Shown here: piece after piece, positions 33,361 through 42,544 of the stretch | Numbering within the stretch: position 1 is the stretch's first letter | Layout of the letters: every line of letters starts with the position of its first letter | NCBI RefSeq assembly: GCF_900176465.1 | Contig: NZ_FWXR01000005.1 | Location: 62,001 to 126,000 of the forward strand | Length of the DNA stretch: 64,000 nt | Source of the DNA: Fulvimarina manganoxydans | Lineage (GTDB): Bacteria > Pseudomonadota > Alphaproteobacteria > Rhizobiales > Rhizobiaceae | Direction: 5' to 3' | Translations under genes and position numbers: made by a program | Notes under the pieces: model-generated | The model's database searches: none | Told to the model about the DNA's origin: nothing | Seen by the model: only the letters and a program-made list of their open reading frames with translations

Positions 33361-34759
33361 GGTCCAGCGCTACGATGTTCTTGTCTTCATTGTCATTGAT
33401 GAGCCGCGCGGTGAGCGGCAGTCGAAGGGTCACGGACGTGCCCTGACCGATATGGCTTTCGATCTGCATCAGGCCACCATGCAGCTCGGCCATGCCCTTC
33501 ACATAGGCAAGGCCAAGCCCCGTTCCCTCGAAATGGCGTCCATGGCCGCAAGAGGCCTGGACAAAGGGATGGCCCAGCTTGCCGAGCTGGTCGGGATCGA
33601 TGCCAATCCCGGTATCGGTGACGGTCAGGATGAGATCCTCGTCCTCCAGTCGCCCTTCCAGGCAAACCAGTCCCTCGTCGGTGAACTTCACCGCATTGGC
33701 GAGGAGATTGATCAACATGTGGCGCATCGCCCTCGGATCCGCCTCGACGGTGATCGGAGCGGCCGGAAAACGAATATCCAGCTCCAGCCCCTTCGTCTCG
33801 GCGTTACAGCGGACCATCGAAACCGCCTCCGTCACGATCTCCGAAAGGGCGACGCGCTCCTTTCGCAACTCGTATCGGCCGGCCTGCATCTTCGAGACGT
33901 CCAGAAGCTCGTTGACGACGGACAGAAGATGCTGACCGGACTTCTGGATCAGATCCACATATTCGCGCTGTCGATCCGAGCCGAGAGCGCCGAAGAGCTC
34001 CTGTTCCAGAATGCCCGAAAAGCCGATGATCGCGTTGAGCGGCGTGCGCAATTCGTGGCTGACGGTTGCCAGCATTGCGCTTGCGACGGTCGCGGCCGGG
34101 TTTTCCCCCGTGTCCGACGCGGCCAGGGCGCAAGGCGAGAGAAGGGCGATATGCCGGTCAGGGCCCTCCGTCTTGACGATATGGAGGCTGCGGCGGCTCC
34201 CGTCCCGCAATTCGATCTCGGCCCCCTCCTTCTCACCCGCATGGAGCGCCGCCATCGCGACCGAACGGTCGCTCGGCGCGAGGAGATCGAGAAGAAGCGG
34301 CGTATCGAGACGGCCGGGTGCAAGCTTCAGCAGCTGATAGCCGGCCTCGTTCACCCCATGGATGAGTCCTGCACCCGAGACCAGAAAGGCCGGAACGCCG
34401 AGGATGTCGGCAATCGGAAGGGCGGATGTCTCCTGGCTATCGGCCGAGGTTATCCGCACCGGCTCTGGCGCCGCGACGTTCTGCGAACGGCTGGCGACGA
34501 AGGCCGCGGCCCCAACGGCAAGGCCGGCAATGAAGAGCGGCAGGGCAACGATCAACCCGGACATGTCCGCCGAAACCATAACCGGCGGCAGGATCGCGGT
34601 CCCAGCGCCCAAACCCAAAAGGGCTTGGATCAGACGCCGTCGATGAGAGCCGCTCGTCGCCGCTCGGCGCACGACGCTCAGGCCGGCCGAGGCGGCCTTG
34701 TCCGGCCCTTCGCCTTTACCACAGGGCGTGCGCGCCGCTTGGCTCGACACAAGTTCCAT
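33302..34759 (-). CDS. Membrane sensor histidine kinase (HisKA)
   Basis: Encodes 485 residues from ATG 34759 (a GTG four codons earlier is possible). Two close transmembrane helices (about 44-66 and 69-92) leave almost no periplasmic loop. A PAS-like segment follows (about 115-210), then HisKA with His235 in 'ATVSHELRTPLNAIIGFSGILEQELFG', and HATPase with 'LINLLANAVKFTD', 'VTDTGIGIDPDQLGKLG', 'GTGLGLAYVKGMAELHGG'. No response regulator is adjacent. The overlap with a peptidoglycan-binding protein gene hints at an envelope role. The family resembles the PdhS/DivJ-like group of cell-cycle kinases, but this is not established. Confidence 0.85.
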   Translation of the reverse strand: MELVSSQAARTPCGKGEGPDKAASAGLSVVRRAATSGSHRRRLIQALLGLGAGTAILPPVMVSADMSGLIVALPLFIAGLAVGAAAFVASRSQNVAAPEPVRITSADSQETSALPIADILGVPAFLVSGAGLIHGVNEAGYQLLKLAPGRLDTPLLLDLLAPSDRSVAMAALHAGEKEGAEIELRDGSRRSLHIVKTEGPDRHIALLSPCALAASDTGENPAATVASAMLATVSHELRTPLNAIIGFSGILEQELFGALGSDRQREYVDLIQKSGQHLLSVVNELLDVSKMQAGRYELRKERVALSEIVTEAVSMVRCNAETKGLELDIRFPAAPITVEADPRAMRHMLINLLANAVKFTDEGLVCLEGRLEDEDLILTVTDTGIGIDPDQLGKLGHPFVQASCGHGRHFEGTGLGLAYVKGMAELHGGLMQIESHIGQGTSVTLRLPLTARLINDNEDKNIVALDHARNPNFRDERQPSVRRSA

Positions 34760-35130
34760 ACGCTTACACACTCGTCACGGTCTGCGGCGGGTCCGCCGAA
34801 GCAAAAGACCCGCCCTTGGCGTGGTTCGAGGCCGATCATGTCTCGGAGATTTTAAGGAAGCCATAAACTGTAATCGGTCCCGTCACTTCGCCGTCCCGGC
34901 CGAGCGATCCGCGGCATGGTCCGACCCCCGCCAAACCCTGCGGGCAAAGGCGTTCGGCGCCTTTGGCGGCCTATGCGAACCGGACCAGAAAGATATTTGC
35001 CGGGCCGACGCCGCGAAGTGAAGGATTTCGTTTCCCTTTTGGCCCGATACTCGCGCCCGCGACGCGTTGGACGAAACCGCGCCGGAAGCGTCGCGCCCTG
35101 AACGAGACATAGGCAACCGGCTGATCGGCG
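34760..35130. other. Intergenic region between divergent genes
   Basis: 371 bases between the start of the sensor kinase and that of the DUF5330 gene; both promoters should lie here. The only notable motif is a CtrA-like site at 34852-34866. No supported ORF or RNA gene. Confidence 0.6.
34852..34866. promoter_or_regulatory. CtrA-like site TTAA-N7-ATAA
   Basis: TTAAGGAAGCCATAA differs at one base from the CtrA consensus TTAA-N7-TTAA. It lies 93 bases upstream of the sensor kinase start and in the shared promoter region with the DUF5330 gene. A short motif like this can arise by chance. Confidence 0.25.
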
Positions 35131-35805
35131 ATGATTCGCTTTCTTCTCAAGACGGCCTTTCTTGTCGGACTTGGATCCCTGCTGATTCCAGGTTTCGGCC
35201 CAAGCGACGACGCCGCGCCCGAGATCGATCTTTGGCAGAGCGCGGCCGGAATTCAGGCCGCCGTCTCCGACGTCTTGTCCTTTTGCGACCGGGCGCCGGC
35301 CGCCTGCGAGACCGGCGGCGAGCTTGCGGGCTTCGTTCGCTCGCGGATCGAGACCGGGCTGACGATCGCCTATGATCTCGCCATATCCTCCGAGCCCGGT
35401 CCTGGCGCGGTTCCCGCCATCGGAGTGCCCGCGCTCGGCGCGTCCTCACCAGCCCCTAGACCGCAAGCCGCGACCACCGCCCCTTCGGGTCACGGCCTTC
35501 CCGAGACGATGTCGCCGGGCCTCGTCGAAGCCCTCGCGCGACTGAACGCTCTCGATCCTGAAACGCTTCTCGACCGTGGCGCGGGGGCGGCGGACATCAC
35601 CGGCAGCCTGACGCCGGATCAGCAGAGCATGGCCCGCAAGGTGCTGGAGGCCGCGCTTGCGGCCCGTCAGACCGCGACACCCGCGAGCGACCAATCCGCG
35701 CCACCCGCATCGATCCCGCCTCGGCGGCTCGACGAAGCGGAGCTATCCGGGGAAGCCCCGCTGCCTGCCAATGGACCGCTTCCGCAGGCACGCCCCCCGC
35801 TGTAA
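35131..35805 (+). CDS. Exported DUF5330 protein
   Basis: Encodes 224 residues. N-terminal 'MIRFLLKTAFLVGLGSLLIP' is the membrane anchor/signal typical of DUF5330. The conserved part follows: 'IQAAVSDVLSFCDRAPAACETGGELAGFVRSRIETGLTIAYDLA', with two Cys nine residues apart. The remaining half is Pro/Ala-rich, low complexity, ending 'PLPQARPPL'. Family limited to Hyphomicrobiales, function unknown; envelope-associated by its signal. Confidence 0.82.
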   Translation: MIRFLLKTAFLVGLGSLLIPGFGPSDDAAPEIDLWQSAAGIQAAVSDVLSFCDRAPAACETGGELAGFVRSRIETGLTIAYDLAISSEPGPGAVPAIGVPALGASSPAPRPQAATTAPSGHGLPETMSPGLVEALARLNALDPETLLDRGAGAADITGSLTPDQQSMARKVLEAALAARQTATPASDQSAPPASIPPRRLDEAELSGEAPLPANGPLPQARPPL

Positions 35806-35882
35806 ATGACGGCGCCCATCGCCTAGATAGAGCACGAAGCACGCCGACTGGCCCTTCGAGACATCCTATGGGGAGACACGCC

Positions 35883-36305
35883 TTGCCGTCGATCGACGAC
35901 ATCGTTTCGGACTTCGAATTCTTAGATGACTGGGAAGACCGCTATCGCTATCTCATCGAACTCGGTCGCTCTCTTCCCGACATGTCGGAGGAGGAGATGA
36001 ACGAGGCGAGCAAGGTGCGCGGCTGCGTCAGCCAGGTCTGGCTCGTCAGCGCGACCGACGATGCCTCCCCGCCCCATGTCACCTTTCGCGGCCAGTCCGA
36101 CGCCCATATCGTGCGCGGCCTCGTCGCCGTGGCGCTGGCGCTGTTTTCAGGCCGAACCGCGCCGGAGATTCTGGAGACCGATGCCGAGGCGGTTTTCGCG
36201 CGCCTCGGCCTGGCCGAACATCTGACGCCGCAACGCTCCAATGGCTTGCGTGCCATGGTCGACCGCATCAAGCGGGACGCTTCGAGCGCCCTCGCTGCCG
36301 CGTGA
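35883..36305 (+). CDS. sufE: Cysteine desulfuration protein SufE
   Basis: Encodes 140 residues from TTG 35883. This start matches the family N-terminus ('MPSIDDIVSDFEFLDDWEDRYRYLIELGRSLP'), and GGGGAG lies nine bases upstream. An ATG at 35868 would add five residues. SufE accepts persulfide sulfur from SufS on the invariant Cys in 'VRGCVSQVWL' and passes it to Fe-S cluster assembly. 'SDAHIVRGLVAVALALFSGRTAPEIL' and 'LTPQRSNGLRAMVDRIK' are also conserved. The suf operon is not adjacent. Confidence 0.93.
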   Translation: MPSIDDIVSDFEFLDDWEDRYRYLIELGRSLPDMSEEEMNEASKVRGCVSQVWLVSATDDASPPHVTFRGQSDAHIVRGLVAVALALFSGRTAPEILETDAEAVFARLGLAEHLTPQRSNGLRAMVDRIKRDASSALAAA

Positions 36306-36309
36306 CCCA

Positions 36310-36897
36310 TCAGATCAATGGCACACCTGTCAGATCGATCACCGCGCCATAGCTGACGAGCCCGGCGGCGAGCATCAACACCGTGATGCCGATTGCGGCA
36401 GCCCAATCACCGACAACGGTCTGGATGAGACGGGCCGTCAGAATCAGTGTCGCCCAGGACAGAATCGTCCCGACGATGGCGAGCCCGGCATTCATGCCGA
36501 ACAGCACGACGAGAGCGAGATAAGGGGCGAGCGCCCAAGCGATCAGCGCCCCCGCCCAATTCGTCGCCACCACCAGCGGCGAGACCTTCCGGCCATAGCC
36601 GATGCGCTTGGCGATCATCATCAGAAAGAGCACTGGCACCAGCCAGGCGAGCGCGTCGGCTAAGGCATGGGCGCCATAGACTTGGAACGAGCCGAGATGG
36701 CTCACCGGCCCGGATCGCTCCATCGATTCGTATTCGATCCAAGAAAAGGCGATCGCCGGCGCGGCGATCGCGATCGCATAGAAGGACTGCCAAAAGCCGT
36801 CGGGCGAAATGTCGAGCCGCGCGAGCCCTTCCTTGCGGCCCAGCATCATCAGAGCCACGCCCGAGAAATAGCGCAGCACCTCGTCCTTGGTCGGCAT
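36310..36897 (-). CDS. Integral membrane protein of unknown function
   Basis: Encodes 195 residues from ATG 36897. Five hydrophobic segments: about 39-50 ('AIAIAAPAIAFSW'), 75-98, 108-130, 131-155 and 170-190. The N-terminal cytoplasmic stretch 'MPTKDEVLRYFSGVALMMLGRKEGLARLDISPDGFWQSF' resembles that of rhizobial YIP1-like membrane proteins next to dapE, but I cannot assign a domain. It begins 4 bases after the dapE stop and is probably cotranscribed with it. Confidence 0.78.
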   Translation of the reverse strand: MPTKDEVLRYFSGVALMMLGRKEGLARLDISPDGFWQSFYAIAIAAPAIAFSWIEYESMERSGPVSHLGSFQVYGAHALADALAWLVPVLFLMMIAKRIGYGRKVSPLVVATNWAGALIAWALAPYLALVVLFGMNAGLAIVGTILSWATLILTARLIQTVVGDWAAAIGITVLMLAAGLVSYGAVIDLTGVPLI

Positions 36898-36901
36898 CAG
36901 G

Positions 36902-38110
36902 CTAGGGCTGGGCGGCGAACCAGCGGGATATGAATTGGTCATAGATCTCGGTCAACGCCTCCAGGTCGGCAAGCGGAACCCGCTCATCGGTCATATGCAT
37001 AGTCTGTCCCACGAGGCCGAACTCCACAACGGGGCAGACAAAGCGGATAAAGCGCGCATCCGACGTACCGCCAGTGGTGGAAAGCTTGGCCGTCGATCCT
37101 GTCACCTCCTTGACGGCCTCCGAAATCGCCTCGATCAGCGGCTCGGAGCGGGTCAAAAACGGCTCGGCGGGCCTTTCGCGCCAGGATATCTCGACCTTGG
37201 CCGGCTCCCGGCCGGCGCGATAACGCCCGCCTGTCGCTCCCGCGTCGATCCGACGCGTCAACTCGGCCTTGAGGCTTTCGGAGGTCCAGACGTCGGAAAA
37301 GCGCACATTGAAGAAGAGGCGGGCCCGGGCGGGAACAACATTGACGGACGGGTTCCCCGTATCGATCGAGGTGATCTCGCAATTGGACGGCGGAAACGCC
37401 TCGGTTCCTTCGTCCAAAGGCTCGGCGAGAAGCGATTCGCCGATGGACAGAACCGTCCGCAGCGGATTGTCGGCGAGATGGGGATAGGCGACATGGCCTT
37501 GCCTTCCATGAACCACGACTTCGGCCGAAAGCGATCCGCGCCGCCCGATCTTGATCATGTCGCCAAGACGGTCCGGATTGGTCGGTTCGCCAACGAGACA
37601 GGCGTCGAATCGCTCGCCCTTTTCCTTCACCGTCCAATCGAGAAGCTTGACCGTCCCATTGACCGCCGGCCCCTCTTCGTCGCCCGTGATCAGAAGGGAG
37701 ACGCGCCCTTCGGGCATGCGGTTCTCTGCGATCTGCCGCGCGACAGCGGCGATGAAGGCGGCAATCCCGCCTTTCATGTCCACGGCACCGCGTCCGTAGA
37801 GTTCGCCATCGACGATGTCGGCCGAAAAGGGTGGCACCTGCCAATCGGCCTCTTCGCCCGGAGGCACCACATCCGTGTGACCAGCAAAGACCAGGTGAGG
37901 CCCCGCGCCCCGCGCGGCGAAGAGGTTCTCGACATCCGGCGTATCCGCATCCGAGAACGTCGGGCGATCGACCGAGAAACCGAGAGGCTCCAGCATCGTC
38001 TGAAGGGCGCTCAAGGCCCCGCCCTCGTTCGGCGTCACCGACCGACAGCGGATCAGCTCGGTCAGGACGGCGACGGGATCGGTCGGATCGAAATCGGGCG
38101 CAAATACCAT
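36902..38110 (-). CDS. dapE: Succinyl-diaminopimelate desuccinylase
   Basis: Encodes 402 residues from ATG 38110. M20 metallopeptidase fold. Zinc ligands and catalytic residues are in place: His78 and Asp80 ('FAGHTDVVPPGE'), Asp111 ('YGRGAVDMKGG'), Glu145-Glu146 ('ITGDEEGPAVNG'), with the C-terminal His in 'GLVGQTMHMTDERV'. It hydrolyses N-succinyl-LL-diaminopimelate to LL-diaminopimelate, for lysine and peptidoglycan. dapD of the same branch lies 2 kb away in the same direction. Confidence 0.95.
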   Translation of the reverse strand: MVFAPDFDPTDPVAVLTELIRCRSVTPNEGGALSALQTMLEPLGFSVDRPTFSDADTPDVENLFAARGAGPHLVFAGHTDVVPPGEEADWQVPPFSADIVDGELYGRGAVDMKGGIAAFIAAVARQIAENRMPEGRVSLLITGDEEGPAVNGTVKLLDWTVKEKGERFDACLVGEPTNPDRLGDMIKIGRRGSLSAEVVVHGRQGHVAYPHLADNPLRTVLSIGESLLAEPLDEGTEAFPPSNCEITSIDTGNPSVNVVPARARLFFNVRFSDVWTSESLKAELTRRIDAGATGGRYRAGREPAKVEISWRERPAEPFLTRSEPLIEAISEAVKEVTGSTAKLSTTGGTSDARFIRFVCPVVEFGLVGQTMHMTDERVPLADLEALTEIYDQFISRWFAAQP

Positions 38111-38321
38111 GGGCGGACAGTCTCTTCTCAATTCGTCCAAGCGCGGCCCGGCGAGCGGTCTGAGCCGCCTTCGGCCGGGGCCATTCGATGCCTCTCTGCC
38201 ACAGGGTCGCCCCTAAAGCGAACGGCCGGTGCTCTTCTTGAGGCGGCTATCTCGTCCTGCCTCCGTTTTGCCGAGATCGGACCACACTCGGTCACGTCTC
38301 ATTAACGTTTGGACATCTTCG

Positions 38322-39281
38322 ATGCCGCTCGCCTCGCGATTCCCCGCTCTCCGCCTCGCAGCCTTCGCGCTCATGGGCCTGATGCCCTTTGCCGTTTCCG
38401 GATGCGTTTCGGATTCGGGCGCCCTCCTGAGCGAGGCGGCGCAATCGCAAATGCAATTGGCGGCCGCGCCCATCCCGAGCGCCGCTCCGCGCGAATCGGC
38501 AACGAGCGAAAGCGCGGAGATCTCGAGCGAAAAGGCCCTGGCCCTCACGACTGTCGCCGAAAGCGGAACCGTTTCGGGCAGCGCAGCCATCGACCAAATG
38601 ATCGTCCGCCATGCGGAAGAGAACGGCATCCCGCCGGAACTCGCCTTTGCCGTCGTCAAGGTCGAAAGCCGCTATAACCCTCACGCCCGAGGCGCCGGCG
38701 TCTATGGCCTTTCCCAGATCAAGCCGGCGACGGCCCGCAGCCTCGGTTTCGCCGGCTCGGCGAGCGATCTCCTCGATCCCGACACCAATCTGACCTATGG
38801 CATGAAATATCTGAAGGGCGCCTGGGAAAAGGGCGGCCACGATGTCTGCCAGACCGCAATGAAATACAAGGGTGGCCACCGCGCGACCCGAATGACGCGG
38901 TCGGCCTCGGCCTATTGCTCCAAGGTCAAGCAGCATATGGCCGCGCTCGCCGAGCGCCGCCGCGCCCCGGCCCTCGCGGTTCCGGCGACAACGCGCGAAA
39001 CCGCGGAAGCACCGGCTTCCCGCCCGGCAACGGATGCCCCGGCATCGAGAGCCGCCGATGCCGCAACCGAGCGCGGACGCCAGAACGGCGTGCCGCGCCC
39101 CAAGCCCGCGCCCGCAGCGGACCAGGCATCGGCCGCACCAGCGACCACCGAAGCCGGCGATGCAAAGCTCGCCGATGCGACGGAAACGCCCAAGGCAGCC
39201 ACCGAAACCGTGCAACGGACCGATACGGCGTCGGCGAAAGGCGGACGCCTCCGGCCTGAAGGCAACGGGCGCTCGTCCTGA
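38322..39281 (+). CDS. Lytic murein transglycosylase lipoprotein (SLT domain)
   Basis: Encodes 319 residues from ATG 38322, where a lipoprotein signal starts; the frame opens earlier at 38229. Lipobox 'FAVSGCVSDSG' near residue 23. The SLT domain spans about 85-205: 'IDQMIVRHAEENGIPPELAFAVVKVESRYNPHARG' with the catalytic Glu in 'KVESRYN', 'GVYGLSQIKPATARSLGF', 'DPDTNLTYGMKYLKGAWEKGG'. It cleaves glycan strands to 1,6-anhydro ends. The last 110 residues are Ala/Pro/Thr-rich and disordered. Confidence 0.9.
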   Translation: MPLASRFPALRLAAFALMGLMPFAVSGCVSDSGALLSEAAQSQMQLAAAPIPSAAPRESATSESAEISSEKALALTTVAESGTVSGSAAIDQMIVRHAEENGIPPELAFAVVKVESRYNPHARGAGVYGLSQIKPATARSLGFAGSASDLLDPDTNLTYGMKYLKGAWEKGGHDVCQTAMKYKGGHRATRMTRSASAYCSKVKQHMAALAERRRAPALAVPATTRETAEAPASRPATDAPASRAADAATERGRQNGVPRPKPAPAADQASAAPATTEAGDAKLADATETPKAATETVQRTDTASAKGGRLRPEGNGRSS

Positions 39282-39349
39282 TCTGAGCAGCTAAAAACGT
39301 GATCTCGTAGGCAAATCCAACGACGAAGACCGCAACGGCAAAGGTGCGC

Positions 39350-40111
39350 TCAACGCTCCGTGACCGCCAAGATCGGACCGAGGCGGTCCCGGCGCTGATC
39401 CACGCCGCCGCCAGGATAATAAAGGCTGCAGACCTGCCCATCCAGAAACAGGGCATTCTCGACCCCGACTGTGTCGCGGAAGAACAAAGCAAAGTCGTAA
39501 AAATTGATCGGGTGCCGCGTCACGGCCAAGAAAACCGTCCGACCATCGGCGCTGACGCCGACCCCGTTGCGCACATAGCGGCTGTCCGATCCTTCGATAA
39601 AGCGCGGATGGACCGCGCCCTCGACGAGAAGCATAGGACCCGACTGGGTGGCAAGCTCCGGGCGATGGGTTTCGGACAGATAGCGCTCGGTCTCGCGCAC
39701 GAAGGCTTGGCCATTCTCGATGAAGAAAATCCCATTCGGCCGCATCGAGAAATTGCCCGTGCCCTTGCCGAGAACAGCCTCTTTCAGAAGCTGCCCGTCC
39801 TGCACCGCGAGGCCGACCGGCCGCCGATCCTCGTGATACATGCCGGCATTCATCATCAGCCGGACGCGCTCGCCGTCCAGGCCCTCCCGCGCCTTCTCGA
39901 AGGTCTCGAAGGGCCGGCCGTCTTCGCCGATCGCGCGAAGGCGCAAGGCGTAGCGATCGAGGGGCACCGTGCAGAGGATCGTTTCGACCGGCGTCTCCAC
40001 CAGTCGGCAAAGCCCGTCATGGCCCTCGGGCAGGCTCGGGATGGGCTGCAACCAGCCGAGGAGGCCGGCAAAAGCCGCCAGCGGAAGTCCGAGAGAAAAC
40101 AGCCGCTTCAT
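39350..40111 (-). CDS. Exported phosphodiester glycosidase family protein (NAGPA-like)
   Basis: Encodes 253 residues. N-terminal signal or anchor (3-23). Family features: 'VRLMMNAGMYHEDRRPVGLAVQDGQLL', 'GTGNFSMRPNGIFFIENGQAFVRET', 'LATQSGPMLLVEGAVHPRFIEGSDSRYVRNGVGVSADGRTVFLAV', and 'FFRDTVGVENALFLDGQVCSLYYPGGG'. Related enzymes remove GlcNAc from phosphodiesters. Here the target is probably an envelope or periplasmic glycan, which is inference. It lies 25 bases after dapD in the same direction. Confidence 0.88.
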   Translation of the reverse strand: MKRLFSLGLPLAAFAGLLGWLQPIPSLPEGHDGLCRLVETPVETILCTVPLDRYALRLRAIGEDGRPFETFEKAREGLDGERVRLMMNAGMYHEDRRPVGLAVQDGQLLKEAVLGKGTGNFSMRPNGIFFIENGQAFVRETERYLSETHRPELATQSGPMLLVEGAVHPRFIEGSDSRYVRNGVGVSADGRTVFLAVTRHPINFYDFALFFRDTVGVENALFLDGQVCSLYYPGGGVDQRRDRLGPILAVTER

Positions 40112-40136
40112 TCAAACCTGCCCGATCTCTTGGCAC

Positions 40137-40991
40137 TCAGTTGCGCAACAGATCGTTGATCGAGGTCTTGGAGCGCGTCTGTTCGTCGACGCGCTTGACG
40201 ATGACGGCGCAATAGAGATTGGGCCCCGGCGCGCCGTTCTCCATCGGCTTGCCCGGCATCGAACCGGCGACGACCACCGAATAAGGCGGGATCTCGCCAT
40301 AAGAGACTTCGCCCGTCGTGCGATCGACGATCTTGGTCGACTTGCCGATATAGACGCCCATGCCGAGGACCGAGCCTTCGCGCACGATGCAGCCTTCGAC
40401 GACTTCCGAGCGCGCGCCGATGAAGCAGCCATCCTCGATGATCGTCGGACCGGCCTGCAGCGGCTCCAGAACGCCGCCGATGCCGACGCCGCCTGAAAGA
40501 TGCACATGCTTGCCGATCTGGGCGCAGGAGCCGACCGTCGCCCAGCCGTCGACCATCGAGCCCTCGTCCACATAGGCGCCGAGATTGACGAAGGACGGCA
40601 TCAGAACCACGTCCTTGCCGATGAAGGAGCCCTTTCGCACGATGGAGCCGGGCACGGCGCGGAATCCCGCATCCCGAAACCGGTTCTCGCCCCAGCCGGC
40701 GAATTTGGACGGCACCTTGTCCCACCAGGTCGCGCCGCCTGCCCCGCCTTCGATGATCTGCATGTCGTTGAGGCGGAAGGAGAGAAGCACCGCCTTCTTC
40801 AGCCACTGATGCACGGTCCAGTTGCCGTCCTGCCCACGCGAGGCGACACGTGCCGTGCCCGAGTCGAGCATGTCGAGCGCGGTCTCGACCGCGTCCCGCA
40901 CCTCGCCTTTCGTGCTCGACGAGATCGAGGCGCGATCCTCGAAGGCCGCTTCGATCGTCTTTTCCAGGGCGGCGTGCTCTGCGGCGCTCAT
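40137..40991 (-). CDS. dapD: Tetrahydrodipicolinate N-succinyltransferase
   Basis: Encodes 284 residues from ATG 40991, matching the length of rhizobial and Brucella DapD; an ATG at 41009 is an alternative. Helical N-domain (1-100), then a left-handed beta-helix of hexapeptide repeats ('[59 protein letters not shown]'). Uses succinyl-CoA to acylate tetrahydrodipicolinate, the step before DapC and DapE in lysine and peptidoglycan synthesis. Divergent from the LOG gene. Confidence 0.96.
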   Translation of the reverse strand: MSAAEHAALEKTIEAAFEDRASISSSTKGEVRDAVETALDMLDSGTARVASRGQDGNWTVHQWLKKAVLLSFRLNDMQIIEGGAGGATWWDKVPSKFAGWGENRFRDAGFRAVPGSIVRKGSFIGKDVVLMPSFVNLGAYVDEGSMVDGWATVGSCAQIGKHVHLSGGVGIGGVLEPLQAGPTIIEDGCFIGARSEVVEGCIVREGSVLGMGVYIGKSTKIVDRTTGEVSYGEIPPYSVVVAGSMPGKPMENGAPGPNLYCAVIVKRVDEQTRSKTSINDLLRN

Positions 40992-41222
40992 CGGCTCTCT
41001 GTCCTTCATTCTGGGTCGGATGGGAACCAGCGCTGATCTCGCGCCGGACCGGATCGGCGCGGACCCTATAGCATTGCGTAAGACGCTGAAAACCGGTTCG
41101 CCCATGAAAAGGCGACGAATTTCCACACCTCTCGATCGGATTGTACGAACCGGTCATCCTGGCGCCAGCCGATCCTGGCAAGATCGACGGCGATTGAAAG
41201 CAAAACACTTAATAGGCCGATC

Positions 41223-42077
41223 ATGCCCGCAACCCCGCGCGATCCCCATGGTTGGGACCCTTTTCCGTCATCGCGCAGCGAGGTCGAGGGCGCGCGCGAG
41301 GCTTCCTCTCCAGATGCTGCTTCGCCCATCTCGGCGGGCCAACTCGCCTTCGACGACCCCGACTTCCTGACCCGCGCGGAAACGCGGGGCCTGCGCCTGC
41401 AACTCGAATGGATGAAGCCCGAACTCCATCTCATCGAGGCCGGAATTCGATCGACGATCGTTCTCTTCGGCGGCGCCCGAATCCCGGAGCCCGGCACCGA
41501 AGCCTGGGCCGCGCGCAACGAGAGCCAGAAGCGCAATCTGGAAGCAGCCTCGAAATATTACGACGAAGCCCGTCGTTTCGCGCAGATCGCCTCGCGCCAT
41601 TCGGCCAATTCCTCCGGCGGCAAGGAATTCGTCATCGCCACCGGCGGCGGGCCAGGCGTCATGGAAGCCGGCAATCGCGGCGCGAAGGATGTCGGCGCCG
41701 TCTCGATTGCCTTCAACATCTCCGTGCCCCACGAGCAGGAGCCGAACCGCTATGTCACGCCGGAGCTCTCCTTCGGCTTCCACTATTTCGCGATCCGCAA
41801 GATGCATTTCCTGCAGCGCGCCAAGGCGATCGCGATCTTCCCCGGCGGCTTCGGCACGCTCGACGAACTCTTCGAGGCCCTAGCCCTCATCCAGACCAAG
41901 AAGATGCAGCGTATCCCGGTGATCCTCTTCCACCGGGAGTTCTGGCAGCGCGTGCTTGACATCGAGGCCCTTGCCGAACTCGGCACCATTGCGCCGGGCG
42001 ATCTCGACCTCCTCACCTATGCCGAAACGGCCGAGGACGGCTGGGAAGCGATTCGAGCCTTTTACGACATCGCCTGA
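41223..42077 (+). CDS. LOG family (TIGR00730) Rossmann-fold protein
   Basis: Encodes 284 residues. A variable N-terminal 60 residues precede the nucleotide-binding fold: 'STIVLFGGARIPEPG', 'FVIATGGGPGVMEAGNRGAKDVG', 'AIAIFPGGFGTLDELFEALALIQTKK'. PGGxGTxxE is the signature of cytokinin-activating (LOG) phosphoribohydrolases. In bacteria the substrate is likely a nucleoside 5'-monophosphate such as AMP, which is known for some homologues. Monocistronic. A signature this complete supports activity. Confidence 0.9.
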   Translation: MPATPRDPHGWDPFPSSRSEVEGAREASSPDAASPISAGQLAFDDPDFLTRAETRGLRLQLEWMKPELHLIEAGIRSTIVLFGGARIPEPGTEAWAARNESQKRNLEAASKYYDEARRFAQIASRHSANSSGGKEFVIATGGGPGVMEAGNRGAKDVGAVSIAFNISVPHEQEPNRYVTPELSFGFHYFAIRKMHFLQRAKAIAIFPGGFGTLDELFEALALIQTKKMQRIPVILFHREFWQRVLDIEALAELGTIAPGDLDLLTYAETAEDGWEAIRAFYDIA

Positions 42078-42544
42078 GACAGAGCTTCTCGCCCCTCGAT
42101 TTTGGTTATGACCCGCAGCCTTCGCCGAACACGATCTTGCGAGCCCCGCGAGAATCCGGTCGGCGCGAAGATCGCATTAACGCCCATCCCTTGGTGAGGG
42201 AAAGTCCTCAAACCAAAGCTCTCACAAACGAGCCTCGCGCAGCCTTGTGAGGCGGAAAAATCTCTGCGATCTCAGTCCGTTCCGACCGGTCACGGAATGC
42301 CCGACCAGTCCGCCTCCACCGCAGTCGAACGCGGCGCTCAAGCGCCCAAATTCGCCACGTTCCGCTCTTGGGACCAAGAGCTTTCACGCCAGTTGCAGAT
42401 GGGACGGTGCTTCAATTCGTCCTGAGTTCTCATGGATCGAAACCAAATCACCAGCGCTTAGCTATCGGCCGGCGTGGAAACATGTAGGAAATATGACAGT
42501 GCGCTCGCGGCCGGCGGCACTGTGGGTTTAGGACAGATTCGACG
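42078..42544. other. Intergenic region upstream of the lipid/polymer trio
   Basis: 467 bases without a supported gene; a 94-codon open frame at 42247 lacks a ribosome-binding site and protein-like composition. One nested hairpin, TTGGT-GAGG-N6-CCTC-AA-ACCAA, lies at 42191-42216 and could form in RNA. The base composition from about 42350 is less GC-rich than the flanks. Confidence 0.55.

Noticed and set aside
42247-42531. 94-codon frame in the gap before the phosphatidyltransferase gene
   Set aside because: No ribosome-binding site and composition unlike neighbouring proteins.
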